Assembly (NCBI GenBank): GCA_963844255.1
Contig: CAWJNP010000077.1
Span: 1 to 64,000, forward strand
Reading direction: 5' to 3'
Length of the DNA stretch: 64,000 bases
DNA from: SZAS-79 sp963844255
Lineage (GTDB): Bacteria; Pseudomonadota; Gammaproteobacteria; Burkholderiales; SG8-39
The notes beneath the pieces were generated by a model. The model saw only the letters and a program-made list of their open reading frames with translations. It was not told the DNA's origin and ran no database searches. This document shows, piece by piece, positions 1 to 10,821 of this stretch. Positions within the stretch are counted from its first letter, which is position 1. The number at the start of each line of letters is the position of its first letter. Made by a program: the position numbers and the translations under genes.

Positions 1-1
1 G

Positions 2-420
2 GTCAAGCGCTGTCAGGCCTCGCCGTTCACCGATCGGGCCATCCTCGTACCGCATCGAGAACGGCTTCGACCATTTCAAGGCGTCCCTGTCGGTGGCGGT
101 GATGCAGATGGTGCGCAGCGACCGCGTCCTCGCCGGCGTCATGTTCACCATCCACCTGAGTTCGGTCATCCCGGACGCGGTGTTCATCACCGGGGCCGGG
201 GCCTGGGCGAAACCGCGCAACCCTCTACTACCCGCACGTCGTCGGCGCCGCGCATTTCCCGCATCGGACAAAGCCTTTCGTGGTGATCGACGAGCCGGTG
301 CCGATCGGCATCGACAACCGCCCCAAGGTGGGCATCGACAACCGGCCCAAGGTCGGGATCGACAGCCGCCCGCCGGTGGGCGCGCCGCCGCGCAGCCGTA
401 CTTCGGTGAGCACCCGCTAG
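2..420 (+). pseudogene. frame-disrupted 3' end of an unrecognised gene, cut by the window edge
   Basis: The plus strand stays open from the left edge, but no single frame carries the whole message. A protein-like stretch (IENGFDHFKASLSVAVMQMV, then VFITGAGAW) reads in the frame of base 93. It appears to continue from about base 222 in the frame +1 to it (YYPHVVGAAHFPH, then FVVIDEPVPIGID) and ends at the TAG at 418-420. A further +1 step may lie near base 50, because RCQASPFTDRAILVP reads in yet another frame. The C-terminus is a proline-rich tail with three copies of an eight-residue unit. I do not recognise the family. Either the gene is decayed or this contig-edge sequence contains indels; the second fits the other frameshifts in the window. 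Confidence 0.4.
307..378 (+). repeat. three tandem 24-bp repeats encoding GIDNRPKV-like units
   Basis: Three consecutive 24-base units lie at 307-330, 331-354 and 355-378. Read in the frame that ends at 418-420 they encode GIDNRPKV, GIDNRPKV and GIDSRPPV. The first two units differ only at a few third positions, while the third has diverged. The repeat stays in frame, which supports this being a translated C-terminal tail. A 24-bp tandem unit can also expand or contract by slippage. Confidence 0.75.
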
Positions 421-424
421 TTCT

Positions 425-2461
425 TTACGCCCAGGCCGACACCTCGAGCCAGGTGCTCTGGTAGGTCGCGCCTTCGCCGATGTCGGTATAGCGGTCCGAG
501 CACAGCATGTTGATCGTGCCCTCCACCGCCTCCTCGTCCGGGCGTTGCCCCGGCACCAGCACGACGCCGGGCTGGATTTCATCGGCGATACGCAGCACCA
601 GGCCGATGCGGCCGCGATCATTCGCCAGGCTCACCGTCTGCCCCTCGGTCAACCCACGCACAGCGGCGTCCTCGGGATGCAACACGCAGTACGGCACGCC
701 TTCCCTCGCACGCAGGAAATCGACCGCCGCGTATGCCGTGTGCGGCTGGAAATACGACGGCGCCGTGAGCAGGCGCAACGGCCAGCGCGTAGCCTCGGCC
801 GCATCGACCGGATCGGGCGACCAGTCCGGCAGCGGCGGCAGGCCCTGCGCTTCAAGCTGCCCGGAGCGGATTTCCAGTTTGCCGGAGGGCGTGGCGAAGC
901 TCTGTCCCTGTGTCTTGATATTCACGGGCCGGACGTTGATCGGTCCGGCAGCGGCAACAAAATCGGCCTCCAGCGCCGCAGGGCCCGTGGCGCCGCGCAG
1001 CAGCTCGGAGAGCAATTCGCGCGGACCCATGCGGAATACCGGATCGGTGAGCCCCATGCGCGCAGCCAGCGCCTGCGCGACGGCGACATTCGATCTGGCC
1101 TCGCCCTGCGGTGCAACGGCGGCCTCGGCATACTGCATCCAGTAGCTTCCGTACGAGCGGAACAGGTCTTCGGTTTCCAGATAAGTGGTCGCGGGCAGCA
1201 CGATGTCGGCGTAGCGCGCGGTTGCACTCATGAACGGATCGTGCACGACGGTGAAGAGGTCCTCGCGGGCAAGGCCGCGCCGCACCTTGTGAACCTCCGG
1301 GCAGGTGATCGCCGGATTGTTTGCCGCCACCAGCAGCGCGCGGACCGGCGGATCGCGCAGCTCGAGCAGCGCCTCGCCCAGTCGCAGATGGTTCACGCTG
1401 CGCGTGGCGACCGGCCCCGAGGGCTTGCGAAGCGCGTTGTAGTTGAGTGCGACCGACGCCGCCGTCACCAACAGGGCGCCCCCGCCATAGCGGCCGTAGG
1501 CGCCGGTCAGCGCCGGCAGGACCGCCACCGCACGAAGCGCCTGGCCGCCCTGCGCGAAACGCGTCATGCCTTCGCCCATGCGGATGAAGGATTTCTTTGC
1601 GCGGCCGTACAGATCCGCGAATCGCTCGATGTCGGCCACCGGCACACCGGTGATGCCGGCGACCGCCTGCGTTGTGAAACGCGGCAGCACTTCTTTTTCG
1701 AGCTCCGCAAATCCAATCGTGTTCGCATCGAGATAGGCGCGGTCGCATTTTCCGTCGCGCACGAGGATGTGCATCACGCCCAGCGCAAACGCTGCATCGG
1801 TGCCGATGCGGATCGGGATATGCCAGTCTGCGGCTTCGGCGGTTCGGCTGCGGCGCGGATCGATCACGATGACCTGCGCGCCTTTCTTGCGTGCCTCGGC
1901 GGCCTTCGCCCAGAGGTGCACGTTGACCGCCATGAGGTCTGCGCCCCACGCAACGATCAGGTCGGACTCGGCCACCGACTCCGGATCTGCGCCGCCTGTC
2001 GGTCCGACAGTGAGGTCCCACGCGGTCTCGCAGCAACTGTCGCAGACCGTGCCGGCCGCGAGGCGGCTCGCACCCAGCGCATGGATGAGCCCGTTGATGA
2101 GGTTGCGGTTCATGAGCCCCTGGTGCGCGCTGTAGGCGTAGCCGAGCAGCGCAAGCGGACCCGATTCGGCGATCACCGCCTTCCAGCGCGCGGCGATCTC
2201 GTCGAGCGCCTCGTCCCAGTCGATCGGCGCGAATGTCCCTTCGCCTTTCGCGCCCGCACGCCGCAGCGGCGTCTTCAGGCGTGCAGACGAATGCACGAGG
2301 TCCATGTCGCGATTGACCTTCGCGCAGGCAAAGCCTGCGGTGTAAGGCTGCGCCGGGTCGCCCTCGATCTTGACCACGCGCCCCTTTTCCACATGCGCGA
2401 GCAGCGAACACATGTCCGGGCAGTCGTGCCCGCAGACCACCCGTACCGTATTGGAACTCAT
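425..2461 (-). CDS. molybdopterin-dependent oxidoreductase (formate dehydrogenase / BisC-like family)
   Basis: The predicted 678-residue protein is a bis-MGD molybdenum/tungsten oxidoreductase. Its N-terminus has a [4Fe-4S]-binding cysteine cluster (VCGHDCPDMCS, then FACAKVNRD about 30 residues later). The molybdopterin oxidoreductase domain follows (SGPLALLGYAYSAHQG, GTVCDSCCETAW, VIVIDPRRSRTAE), and then a C-terminal molydopterin-dinucleotide binding domain (LHPEDAAVRGLTEGQTVSLA). I chose the ATG at 2459-2461 (MSSNTVRVVCGHDC) because the family begins just before the cysteine cluster; the frame stays open upstream to 2665 but that part has no family resemblance. There is no Tat signal, so it is probably cytoplasmic. 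The substrate cannot be told from sequence. It is divergent from the MFS gene at 2600. Confidence 0.85.
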   Translation of the reverse strand: MSSNTVRVVCGHDCPDMCSLLAHVEKGRVVKIEGDPAQPYTAGFACAKVNRDMDLVHSSARLKTPLRRAGAKGEGTFAPIDWDEALDEIAARWKAVIAESGPLALLGYAYSAHQGLMNRNLINGLIHALGASRLAAGTVCDSCCETAWDLTVGPTGGADPESVAESDLIVAWGADLMAVNVHLWAKAAEARKKGAQVIVIDPRRSRTAEAADWHIPIRIGTDAAFALGVMHILVRDGKCDRAYLDANTIGFAELEKEVLPRFTTQAVAGITGVPVADIERFADLYGRAKKSFIRMGEGMTRFAQGGQALRAVAVLPALTGAYGRYGGGALLVTAASVALNYNALRKPSGPVATRSVNHLRLGEALLELRDPPVRALLVAANNPAITCPEVHKVRRGLAREDLFTVVHDPFMSATARYADIVLPATTYLETEDLFRSYGSYWMQYAEAAVAPQGEARSNVAVAQALAARMGLTDPVFRMGPRELLSELLRGATGPAALEADFVAAAGPINVRPVNIKTQGQSFATPSGKLEIRSGQLEAQGLPPLPDWSPDPVDAAEATRWPLRLLTAPSYFQPHTAYAAVDFLRAREGVPYCVLHPEDAAVRGLTEGQTVSLANDRGRIGLVLRIADEIQPGVVLVPGQRPDEEAVEGTINMLCSDRYTDIGEGATYQSTWLEVSAWA

Positions 2462-2599
2462 CCGACGACTCCGGCTGCGAAAAGTAAAGAGCCTACCCTT
2501 AATTTCGGAAACGCTGCGTGAGTGCGCAAGAACCGGGAGGCGCACCCCGCTCTCGCTCAATAGACTTGCCGCCATTCGAGCCATCGCGCCTGGCAAACC

Positions 2600-3844
2600 A
2601 TGCATACCGCATCTCCGCTCCCACCCGCATTCAACCGGCTTGCCTGGTCGAACCTTGCCGCGCAATCCGCCGAGCAGGTGGGGCTCGCGGCCGCGCCACT
2701 GGTTGCGGTGCTCGCGTTCGGCGCGAGCATGGCCGAAACCGGACTGCTGCAGACAGCCCAGACGCTGCCTTTCCTGCTGTTCGCGATTCCCGCGGGTCTG
2801 CTGGCTGATCGTCTGCCTCGCCGGACCCTGATGGCCGGAGCGGAGGCGCTACGCGCGCTGTCACTGGCTGCTGTCGTGCTTCTCGCGCAGTGCGAACTGC
2901 TCACCCTGCCCCTGCTCGGACTGCTCGGCTTCGCCGGCGCCTGCGGCACGGTCGCCTACAGCGTCGCGGCGCCAGCACTGATGCCCGCTTTGGTGGGCCG
3001 TGCCGCGCTGGCGCAGGCCAACGCCCGGATCGAACTTGCGCGCACGCTCGCAATTGCCGCCGGACCGGCGCTCGGCGGCCTGCTGGTGGGCTGGGCCGGC
3101 GCACAGCCCGCCTACGGCTTCGCCACGGCACTGTCGATCTGTGCGGCTTGCCTGCTCGCAGCAATACGCGAACCGCCGCACCCGGTGCCGCCGAAGCGGC
3201 ATCCGCTGGCCGAACTGCGCGAAGGCGCCGGTTTCGTATTCCGCCACCCGCTGCTGATGCCCGTATTCATCACGCAGTTCATCTTCGGCACGGCGTTCTA
3301 CATGCTGCACGCCATGTATGTGCCCTACGCGGTCCACAATCTCGGCCTCGGCGCGACAGGCGTGGGGGCAACCCTGGCCGCTTATGGCATCGGCACCATA
3401 GCCGGCGCACTGTGCGCTCCGTGGGTCACCCGGCAGATACGCTTCGGTGTACTGGTGGCGATTGGCCCGGTCGCCGGATTCTGTGCGGCCCTGCTCATGG
3501 CAGGCACTCTCTGGATCCCGCACCCGCTGCTCGCCGGTCTGTCGTTCTTCATCATGGGTGCAGGCCCGATTCTCTGGGTCATCAGCACGACCACCCTGCG
3601 CCAGTCAGTCACGCCGGCCGCACTGCTGGGCAGGGTGTCGGCGATCAACGTCCTCGCCTACGGGTCGCGCCCGCTCGGCGCCCTGCTGGGTGCGGCTACC
3701 GGCAGCGCCTTCGGCCCGCAGGCTTGCCTCGCCGCGATCGCCTGCATTTATCTGCTGCAGATGGTGGTGATACTTGCATCGCCGCTGACTGCGCTCGCGC
3801 AACAGCCGGGACTCACCGGGGACGCCATCCGAAGTCCGGCCTGA
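2600..3844 (+). CDS. MFS transporter, EntS/MFS_3-like exporter
   Basis: This 414-residue protein is almost entirely hydrophobic, with about 10-12 membrane spans. The MFS signature between TM2 and TM3 reads GLLADRLPRRTLM at residues ~72-84. A second conserved segment (LLGRVSAINVLAYGSRPLGALLG) lies near residue 345 and is typical of the MFS_3 group that includes the enterobactin exporter EntS. Transport direction is probably export; the substrate is unknown, and no siderophore genes are nearby to suggest one. The ATG at 2600 follows about 140 bases of divergent intergenic DNA shared with the molybdopterin oxidoreductase. It converges with the GST gene with one base between the stop codons. Confidence 0.8.
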   Translation: MHTASPLPPAFNRLAWSNLAAQSAEQVGLAAAPLVAVLAFGASMAETGLLQTAQTLPFLLFAIPAGLLADRLPRRTLMAGAEALRALSLAAVVLLAQCELLTLPLLGLLGFAGACGTVAYSVAAPALMPALVGRAALAQANARIELARTLAIAAGPALGGLLVGWAGAQPAYGFATALSICAACLLAAIREPPHPVPPKRHPLAELREGAGFVFRHPLLMPVFITQFIFGTAFYMLHAMYVPYAVHNLGLGATGVGATLAAYGIGTIAGALCAPWVTRQIRFGVLVAIGPVAGFCAALLMAGTLWIPHPLLAGLSFFIMGAGPILWVISTTTLRQSVTPAALLGRVSAINVLAYGSRPLGALLGAATGSAFGPQACLAAIACIYLLQMVVILASPLTALAQQPGLTGDAIRSPA

Positions 3845-3845
3845 C

Positions 3846-4565
3846 TCAGCCGCCGCGACCGTCGAGTTCCGGATAGTGGCGAAAAATTCCCTGCTCGTTG
3901 AACGGGATGCGCCGCCTGGATTTCAGATAGGCCGCGACCTGCGGCCGTGCAGCGACCGCGTCGTGCAGTGCAACCAGGCGCGGATGCCCGGGCTCCAGCG
4001 AGCGCATGGCGCGCGGGAACGCGTAACGCAGTCCGGCAATGATCTGAAATGCTGACAGGTCCGCGTACGACAACCGCCTTCCCACCAGCCGCCCGCCGTT
4101 CGCCTCGAGCACCCGCTCGAAATAGCCGAGGAACCTGGGCATGCGCTGTTCGCGGAAATCGGCGGCACGCCGCTTTGCCTCCCGCTTCTGGTCTTCGTAA
4201 TAGAGGCCGACGCCAACCGGATGATGGGTGTCATGCGCCTCGAGGACGAAATCCATCAGGGTGAGCTGCAGCTGATGTGCCCACAGGCGGTCGGCGGCGT
4301 TTCTCGGGACGAGCCCGAGGCGGGGTCCGAGAAACAGCAGGATATTCGCGGTCTGGGCAATGACCTGGCCTTCGCACTTCAGGAACGGCGGCGCAAAGGG
4401 AACGCGCCCTGCCGCGGTCTCGCGCATGAAACCGAACATCGCCTTCATGCCACCCTTGGCGCGGCGCGCCACGTCCACGTAGTCCGCCCCTGCGGCCTCG
4501 AGGGCCAGCCGGACGAACTCCCCGCGCCCCTGGATCGAGGGCCAGTAATACAGTTCATAGCGCAT
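3846..4565 (-). CDS. glutathione S-transferase family protein
   Basis: A 239-residue protein with a thioredoxin-like N-terminal half (MRYELYYWPSIQGRGEFVRL, with Tyr and Arg where GST-type active sites place them). An all-alpha C-terminal half contains the conserved GRRLSYADLSAFQII segment around residues 165-180, with the N-capping-like aspartate. It probably conjugates or reduces electrophiles with glutathione in the cytoplasm. I start at ATG 4563-4565, because the in-frame ATG six codons upstream (MLRESG) has no family match. 'VIAQTANILLFLG' is the usual glutathione gamma-glutamyl contact region (QT/QS). The specific class and substrate are not assignable by eye. Confidence 0.8.
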   Translation of the reverse strand: MRYELYYWPSIQGRGEFVRLALEAAGADYVDVARRAKGGMKAMFGFMRETAAGRVPFAPPFLKCEGQVIAQTANILLFLGPRLGLVPRNAADRLWAHQLQLTLMDFVLEAHDTHHPVGVGLYYEDQKREAKRRAADFREQRMPRFLGYFERVLEANGGRLVGRRLSYADLSAFQIIAGLRYAFPRAMRSLEPGHPRLVALHDAVAARPQVAAYLKSRRRIPFNEQGIFRHYPELDGRGG

Positions 4566-4692
4566 GCCCGATTCTCGCAGCACTCAGGATTCGAGGCGAG
4601 CAGGGTTCTAGGACCTCCGGGCTAGTGACCCGGCCCGGCTGCTGCGGTATAAGATAGTGATCTGCCGGGAAGATGCCAGGGGGGTATCGGCC

Positions 4693-4962
4693 ATGCTCGA
4701 TCTGAAGGATCTGCGCTGCTTCGTGGCGGTCTACGAACTGAGAGGGTTCGCGCGCGCCGCCGTGGACCTCAACACGGTCCAGTCGAACGTATCGACCCGC
4801 ATCCGCAAGCTGGAAGAAGAGATCGGCGCGCCGCTGTTCGAGCGGCTGCATCGCAGCATCCGGCCCACGCCCAGGGGCGAGATCATGTACCGCTACGCCA
4901 CGCGGGTGCTGGCCGAGGTGCTGGAACTCGAAGCCGCGGTGCGCACGCGCGAGGTCGCCTAG
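4693..4962 (+). CDS. LysR-type HTH protein without effector domain
   Basis: An 89-residue protein consisting only of the LysR winged HTH plus the start of the linker helix. It reads MLDLKDLRCFVAVYELRGFA, then the recognition segment TVQSNVSTRIRKLEEEIGAP and LFERLHRSIRPTPRGE. The stop follows the linker helix (LELEAAVRTREVA). There is no frame beyond the stop that continues a substrate-binding domain, and the next gene is on the other strand, so this is not an obvious frameshift. It could be a functional HTH-only dimer or the stump of a full-length regulator. Its last four bases (CTAG) are shared with the stop codon of the convergent acetyltransferase gene. Confidence 0.75.
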   Translation: MLDLKDLRCFVAVYELRGFARAAVDLNTVQSNVSTRIRKLEEEIGAPLFERLHRSIRPTPRGEIMYRYATRVLAEVLELEAAVRTREVA

Positions 4963-5699
4963 ACCGCTGCCGGTAGCGCTGCGCGCAGTTGCGCAAGCGC
5001 ATGTTTCTGCCGGCCGTCGGGGCCGAAGTTCTCTTCAGCCAGCCAGGATTCGAACGCCCGGCGCACCCGCGGCCATTCGCCGTCGATGATCGAGAACCAC
5101 GCGGTGTCCCGGCTGCGTCCCTTGGTCACGATCGCCTGCCGGAAAATACCTTCATACTGGAATCCATAGCGCGCAGCCGCTGCACGCGAGGGCGCGTTGT
5201 GCGAATCGCATTTCCATTCGTAGCGCCGGTAGCCGAGGTCGTCGAAGGCGTAGCGCATCAGCAGATACATCGCTTCGGTGCCTGCGCGCGTTCGCTTGAG
5301 CGCCGGCGAATAGGTGATGCTGCCGACCTCGATCACTCCGTGCACGGGTTCAATGCGCATCAGTGCCGCCGTACCGACCGCCTTGCCCGTGTCAGCGGCG
5401 ACGATGCAGTAATGCAGCGGATCGTTGCTCGCGGCGTGCTTGACGAGATAGGCACGGAACGCATCAGCACCCTCGGGACGTTCGGAAAACAGGTAGGTCC
5501 AGTCGCGGCCGTCCGGCGCCTCCATGTACGCCGCGTAAAGTTCGTCGGCGTGGCGTTCCACATTCAGCGGTTCCAGGCGGCAATACTGACCGCCAATCGG
5601 CGCGCGTGACGGGCGCGGACGCTCGCTCCAGCCCTCGAGCGCCGGCCCCACCGGCTGCCCGAACTTGTTTTTTCCTGCGGTGCCTGCCGACTCAGCCAT
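4959..5699 (-). CDS. GNAT family N-acetyltransferase (RimJ/RimL-like)
   Basis: A 246-residue GNAT protein. The core runs from the beta strand GGQYCRLEPLNVERHADELY, through the acetyl-CoA region (GKAVGTAALMRIEP, VGSITYSPALKRTRAGTEA), to the C-terminal YEWKCDSHNAPSRAAAARYG with NxxSxxxAxxxGF. That last block is characteristic of the RimJ/RimL-like subgroup that acetylates protein N-termini or small amines. I start at ATG 5697-5699 (MAESAGTAGKNKFGQPVG) because family members begin with this glycine/proline-rich lead. The longer frame up to 5933 overlaps the divergent Crp/Fnr gene. Its target is unknown. Confidence 0.8.
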   Translation of the reverse strand: MAESAGTAGKNKFGQPVGPALEGWSERPRPSRAPIGGQYCRLEPLNVERHADELYAAYMEAPDGRDWTYLFSERPEGADAFRAYLVKHAASNDPLHYCIVAADTGKAVGTAALMRIEPVHGVIEVGSITYSPALKRTRAGTEAMYLLMRYAFDDLGYRRYEWKCDSHNAPSRAAAARYGFQYEGIFRQAIVTKGRSRDTAWFSIIDGEWPRVRRAFESWLAEENFGPDGRQKHALAQLRAALPAAV

Positions 5700-5772
5700 G
5701 CCTGCTCCCTGGTTTCCGTGCCGATTGAAGTAGAGTAACGAACGTACCGGTATTCTATTGGAGGACAGGCAC

Positions 5773-6453
5773 ATGAAATCAGCCGCCGAACACAAGCGCG
5801 CCTCCGCCATTCGCTCGGCCAAATTTCCTGCCGTTCCCGGCCTGCAGGATGAGGAACTGGCATCACTGTCCGAGAACGGCCGGTTGCAGCGCTTTGCACG
5901 CAACACGGTCATCATCCGGGAGGGCGACCGCACCGACTCGGTCTATTTTGTCCGCTCTGGACGGGTCAAGGTCTTTCTGTACGGCGAAACCGGCCGGGAG
6001 GTCTACATCAACGTGCTCGGCCCGGGAGAGTATTTCGGCGAGATGGTGCTCGACACGGGACCGCGTTCCGCCTCGGTCATCTGCCTCGAGGAGACCGAGT
6101 GCCTGATCATCCCGCTCACCGTGTTCCGGGCCTTCGTCATCAAGCACCCCGAATTCGCTCTGCGCCTGATCCAGACACTGATCCATCGCACGCGCGGCCT
6201 GCTCAACAACGTGCGCAGCCTGGCGCTGCTGGACGTCTACGGACGCGTCGCGCGCCTGCTGCTCGACCTCGCCGAGGACGAGGACGGCAGGCAGGTCGTC
6301 CGTGGCAAGCTGACCAAGCAGGACATCGCAAACCGTGTCGGCGCCTCGCGCGAAATGATCAGCCGCGTGTTCAAGGATCTGCAGACGGGCGGCTATATCG
6401 AACTGGAAAAAAACCGGATCACCATCGCACGAAGCCTGCCCGAGCGCTGGTAG
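5773..6453 (+). CDS. Crp/Fnr family transcriptional regulator
   Basis: The 226-residue protein has an N-terminal cyclic-nucleotide-binding beta barrel (residues ~20-130: VIIREGDRTDSVYFVRSGRV, GPGEYFGEMVL). A long dimerisation helix follows (LRLIQTLIHRTRGLLNN), then a C-terminal HTH_Crp (LTKQDIANRVGASREMISRV, residues ~177-196). In the phosphate-binding cassette, 'EMVLDTGPRSASV' keeps the RSAS arginine seen in cAMP binders. No N-terminal cysteine cluster is present, so it is not an oxygen-sensing FNR. I start at ATG 5773, seven bases after GAGGA; an in-frame TTG lies upstream at 5758. Its regulon cannot be inferred. Confidence 0.87.
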   Translation: MKSAAEHKRASAIRSAKFPAVPGLQDEELASLSENGRLQRFARNTVIIREGDRTDSVYFVRSGRVKVFLYGETGREVYINVLGPGEYFGEMVLDTGPRSASVICLEETECLIIPLTVFRAFVIKHPEFALRLIQTLIHRTRGLLNNVRSLALLDVYGRVARLLLDLAEDEDGRQVVRGKLTKQDIANRVGASREMISRVFKDLQTGGYIELEKNRITIARSLPERW

Positions 6454-6468
6454 TCCGCCAGGCCGGGA

Positions 6469-7711
6469 CTAGGCAGCCTGCAGGGTTCCCGCACGCTCGG
6501 CGGCAACCCGCGCCGAAGGCCGCATGTTCATCGTCATCTGGAACAGACCCGCGACGAGGCCAATCGCCACGGCGCCCTGCCAGGCGCGGTCGTAGTTTCC
6601 AAGCGCGCTGTAGATCAGTCCACCGCCCCATGCACCGATGAACGAACCGATCTGGTGACTGAAGAAAGCAATGCCCGAGATCGTCGCCATGTAGCGCAGG
6701 CCGAACAGATGCACCACCAGCCCGCTCACCAGTGGCACCACCCCCAGCCAGAGCATGCCCATCGCCGCGGCGAATACCAGGGTCGTGGTCGGCGTGGGCG
6801 GCATGACGAAATACGCAGTGATGCAGCACGATCGCAGCATGTAGATTCCGCCCAGAAGCATGCGCTTGGAGTAGCGCCCGCCCAACCAGCCAAACAGGTA
6901 GGAGCCGACGACGTTGAACAGCCCGATCAGGGCAAGCGCATTCGCGCCCACCGTCGGGTCCATGCCGCAGATCGCGAGATAGGTCGGCAGGTGGGTGGTG
7001 AGGAACACCAGTTGCAGGCCGCAGACAAAAAATGCCGTCGCGAGCACCAGATAGCCCGGATGCAAAAGTGCTTCCCGCACCGCCTGCCCGATCGACTGGG
7101 GCGCGCCAGTCGGTGCCTCGACTCTCGATGCGATCCGCGCCGCCGGCCAGGAATGCCGCCGGCAGCATCACTGCGGCGAGACCCAGAAAACCGACCAGCG
7201 CCACCTGCCAGCCGTGGTTGGTGATCAGCGATTGCGCGAGCGGCGAGGCGAGCGTCAGGCCGAGCGAACCGAGCGCGGAAACCGAACCCATTGCCACCAT
7301 GCGTTTGGCCGGAGAACTCGTGCGCGCGGTCACGTTCATCGCGATGTTCGAGGCAGTGCAGGAAAGCGCAAGTCCGATGCACAGACCCGCGCCCAGCGTG
7401 AACACCGGCGCCGAATGCGCGAAGAGGGAAAACAGCAGCCCCGCCGCGTAGACCAGCACGCCGCCAACCGCCACCGGCCGAACCCCGAAGCGGTCGACCA
7501 CCATGCCCGCGAAAGGCTGGGTCAGACCCCACACGATGTTCTGGATCGCGATCGCGAGGGAAAAATCCGCGGCCGTGATCCCGACGTCGCGGATCAGGTG
7601 CGGCTGGAACAATCCCCAGCTCTGGCGCATGCCCATGGCCAGGCTGAGCATCACGGCCGCGCCACCCAGGATGGCCCAGCGCTGGGCGGCCGACAGTTCG
7701 GATTGCTTCAT
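6469..7711 (-). pseudogene. MFS transporter, frame-disrupted near 7115-7150
   Basis: The N-terminal half (MKQSELSAAQRWAILGGAAV, starting at 7711) carries about six membrane spans and the MFS loop GMVVDRFGVRPVAVGG. It runs in one frame to ADRIESR near 7130. The C-terminal half (VEAPTGAPQSIGQAVREALL, HPGYLVLATAFFVCGLQLVF, to the TGA/TAG at 6469) runs in another. The span is 1243 bases, one more than a multiple of three, so one extra base between about 7115 and 7150 explains the break. Together they give a complete transporter of about 413 residues resembling the oxalate/formate antiporter-like MFS group. It is divergent from the TetR gene and very likely repressed by it. A sequencing indel is the simpler explanation than gene loss. 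Confidence 0.75.
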
Positions 7712-7756
7712 GGTCTGGACCTGCCGATTGCCGAAGAAAATGTAGTAGTACGAAAT

Positions 7757-7768
7757 ATACCGATAGGT
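7757..7768. promoter_or_regulatory. half-conserved TetR operator copy next to the MFS gene
   Basis: ATACCGATAGGT at 7757-7768 matches the left arm and spacer of the perfect palindrome at 7825-7840 (ATACCGATTGGT) with one change, but its right arm is degenerate. It lies 46 bases upstream of the transporter start and 68 bases from the palindrome, as expected for a second operator in a divergent TetR/transporter region. This is inferred from similarity only. Confidence 0.5.
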
Positions 7769-7812
7769 GGATTTATTTTCCACTTTTCCCTTTTGTTTCA
7801 ACATATCGAAAC

Positions 7813-7842
7813 TTGACACGAACATATACCGATTGGTATACG
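7813..7842 (+). promoter_or_regulatory. tetR promoter with overlapping palindromic operator
   Basis: A -35-like TTGACA (7813-7818) is followed 17-18 bases later by a -10-like GTATAC/TATACG. The sequence TATACCGATTGGTATA at 7825-7840 is an inverted repeat with perfect six-base arms (TATACC / GGTATA) around GATT. It covers the spacer and -10, so repressor binding would block the regulator's own promoter. The regulator's ATG is at 7849, so the transcript leader would be nearly absent. Confidence 0.65.
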
Positions 7843-7848
7843 TTCTGC

Positions 7849-8421
7849 ATGGACAACCAGACCACGCCGGATACCCGTACCCGCATCCTGCAGGCCGCCA
7901 GCCGCCTGTTCTACTCGCGCGGGATCCGTCCGGTGAGCATGGACGAAGTGGCTGGCGCCGCCGGCCTCACGAAGCGCAGCGTCTACTATCACTTCGCCTC
8001 CAAGGACGATCTGGTGGTGGCCTACCTGCGCTATCGCGATCGCGGCGAACTGCGCGCCGCCGCCACGCGCCGGGGCGCGGGTCCGCGAGAGCAGATTCTG
8101 GCCGTATTCAGCGAACTGCAAGGCGCATTCGCCAATACAAAATTTCGCGGCTGCGCCTTCGTCAATGCGGCCGCCGAATTCGGCGATTCCGAATCGGTCC
8201 GCGCCGTGGCCACGGCAATGAAGGAAACCACCCGGGAATGGCTCGAAGGCCTCGGGCGCGAACTCGGCGCGCGCGATCCGCGCGCCCTGTCCGAGCAGCT
8301 CAGCCTGCTGATCGAGGGCTCGCTCGCGACCTGGCTGGTGCGGCGCGACCCGGCCGCCGCCGCGCGCGCTCGGGAAGCCGCGACGGTATTGCTCGACAGC
8401 GCCTGCGCGCCAGCAGCGTAA
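7849..8421 (+). CDS. TetR/AcrR family transcriptional regulator
   Basis: A 190-residue regulator. The N-terminal TetR HTH spans residues ~8-55 (TRTRILQAASRLFYSRGIRP, then SMDEVAGAAGLTKRSVYYHF). The C-terminal ligand domain contains 'GCAFVNAAAEFGD', a segment seen in the YcdC/PsrA-like subgroup. ATG 7849 was chosen because it puts the HTH at the usual distance from the N-terminus; an in-frame ATG at 7813 lies inside the promoter. It is divergent from the MFS gene, and palindromic sites in between imply that it represses both. The inducer is unknown. Confidence 0.88.
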   Translation: MDNQTTPDTRTRILQAASRLFYSRGIRPVSMDEVAGAAGLTKRSVYYHFASKDDLVVAYLRYRDRGELRAAATRRGAGPREQILAVFSELQGAFANTKFRGCAFVNAAAEFGDSESVRAVATAMKETTREWLEGLGRELGARDPRALSEQLSLLIEGSLATWLVRRDPAAAARAREAATVLLDSACAPAA

Positions 8422-8578
8422 GCGCGTTGGGCAGAACCGCGGCGCGCGCCTGGCGCGGCCTGGCGCGCCTCAACAATATAGCCATAGACGATCGATTTAA
8501 TAAGAACAATAAACTTCCACAATTGCACTACCGATGGAATGATGGGTCACACAACATTCGCAACCATCGGAGAAATCC

Positions 8579-10772
<2,194 letters not shown>

Positions 10773-10797
10773 TCCCGAAGATAGTCGGCTGAACACC

Positions 10798-10821
10798 CCG
10801 GTTCGCGCCTTCGCGAGCCGG
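10798..10821 (+). terminator. GC-rich hairpin downstream of katG
   Basis: The arms 10798-10807 and 10812-10821 (CCGGTTCGCG / CGCGAGCCGG) pair over ten bases with one G-U and a CCTT loop. It lies 26 bases after the katG stop. There is no T tract after it, so it may only protect the 3' end or act with Rho. Confidence 0.35.

Noticed and set aside
307..378. CRISPR-like array from the 24-bp repeats
   Set aside because: The units are contiguous without spacers and stay in a coding frame.
545..2521. Long plus-strand open frame (658 codons) opposite the molybdopterin oxidoreductase
   Set aside because: It is rich in Arg/His/Gln with no family motifs and lies entirely antisense to a gene with clear domains; long antisense frames are common in high-GC DNA.
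8422..8578. OxyR-type site (ATAG motifs) upstream of katG
   Set aside because: Only loose ATAG/CTAT-like fragments are present; the four-part OxyR spacing is not met.
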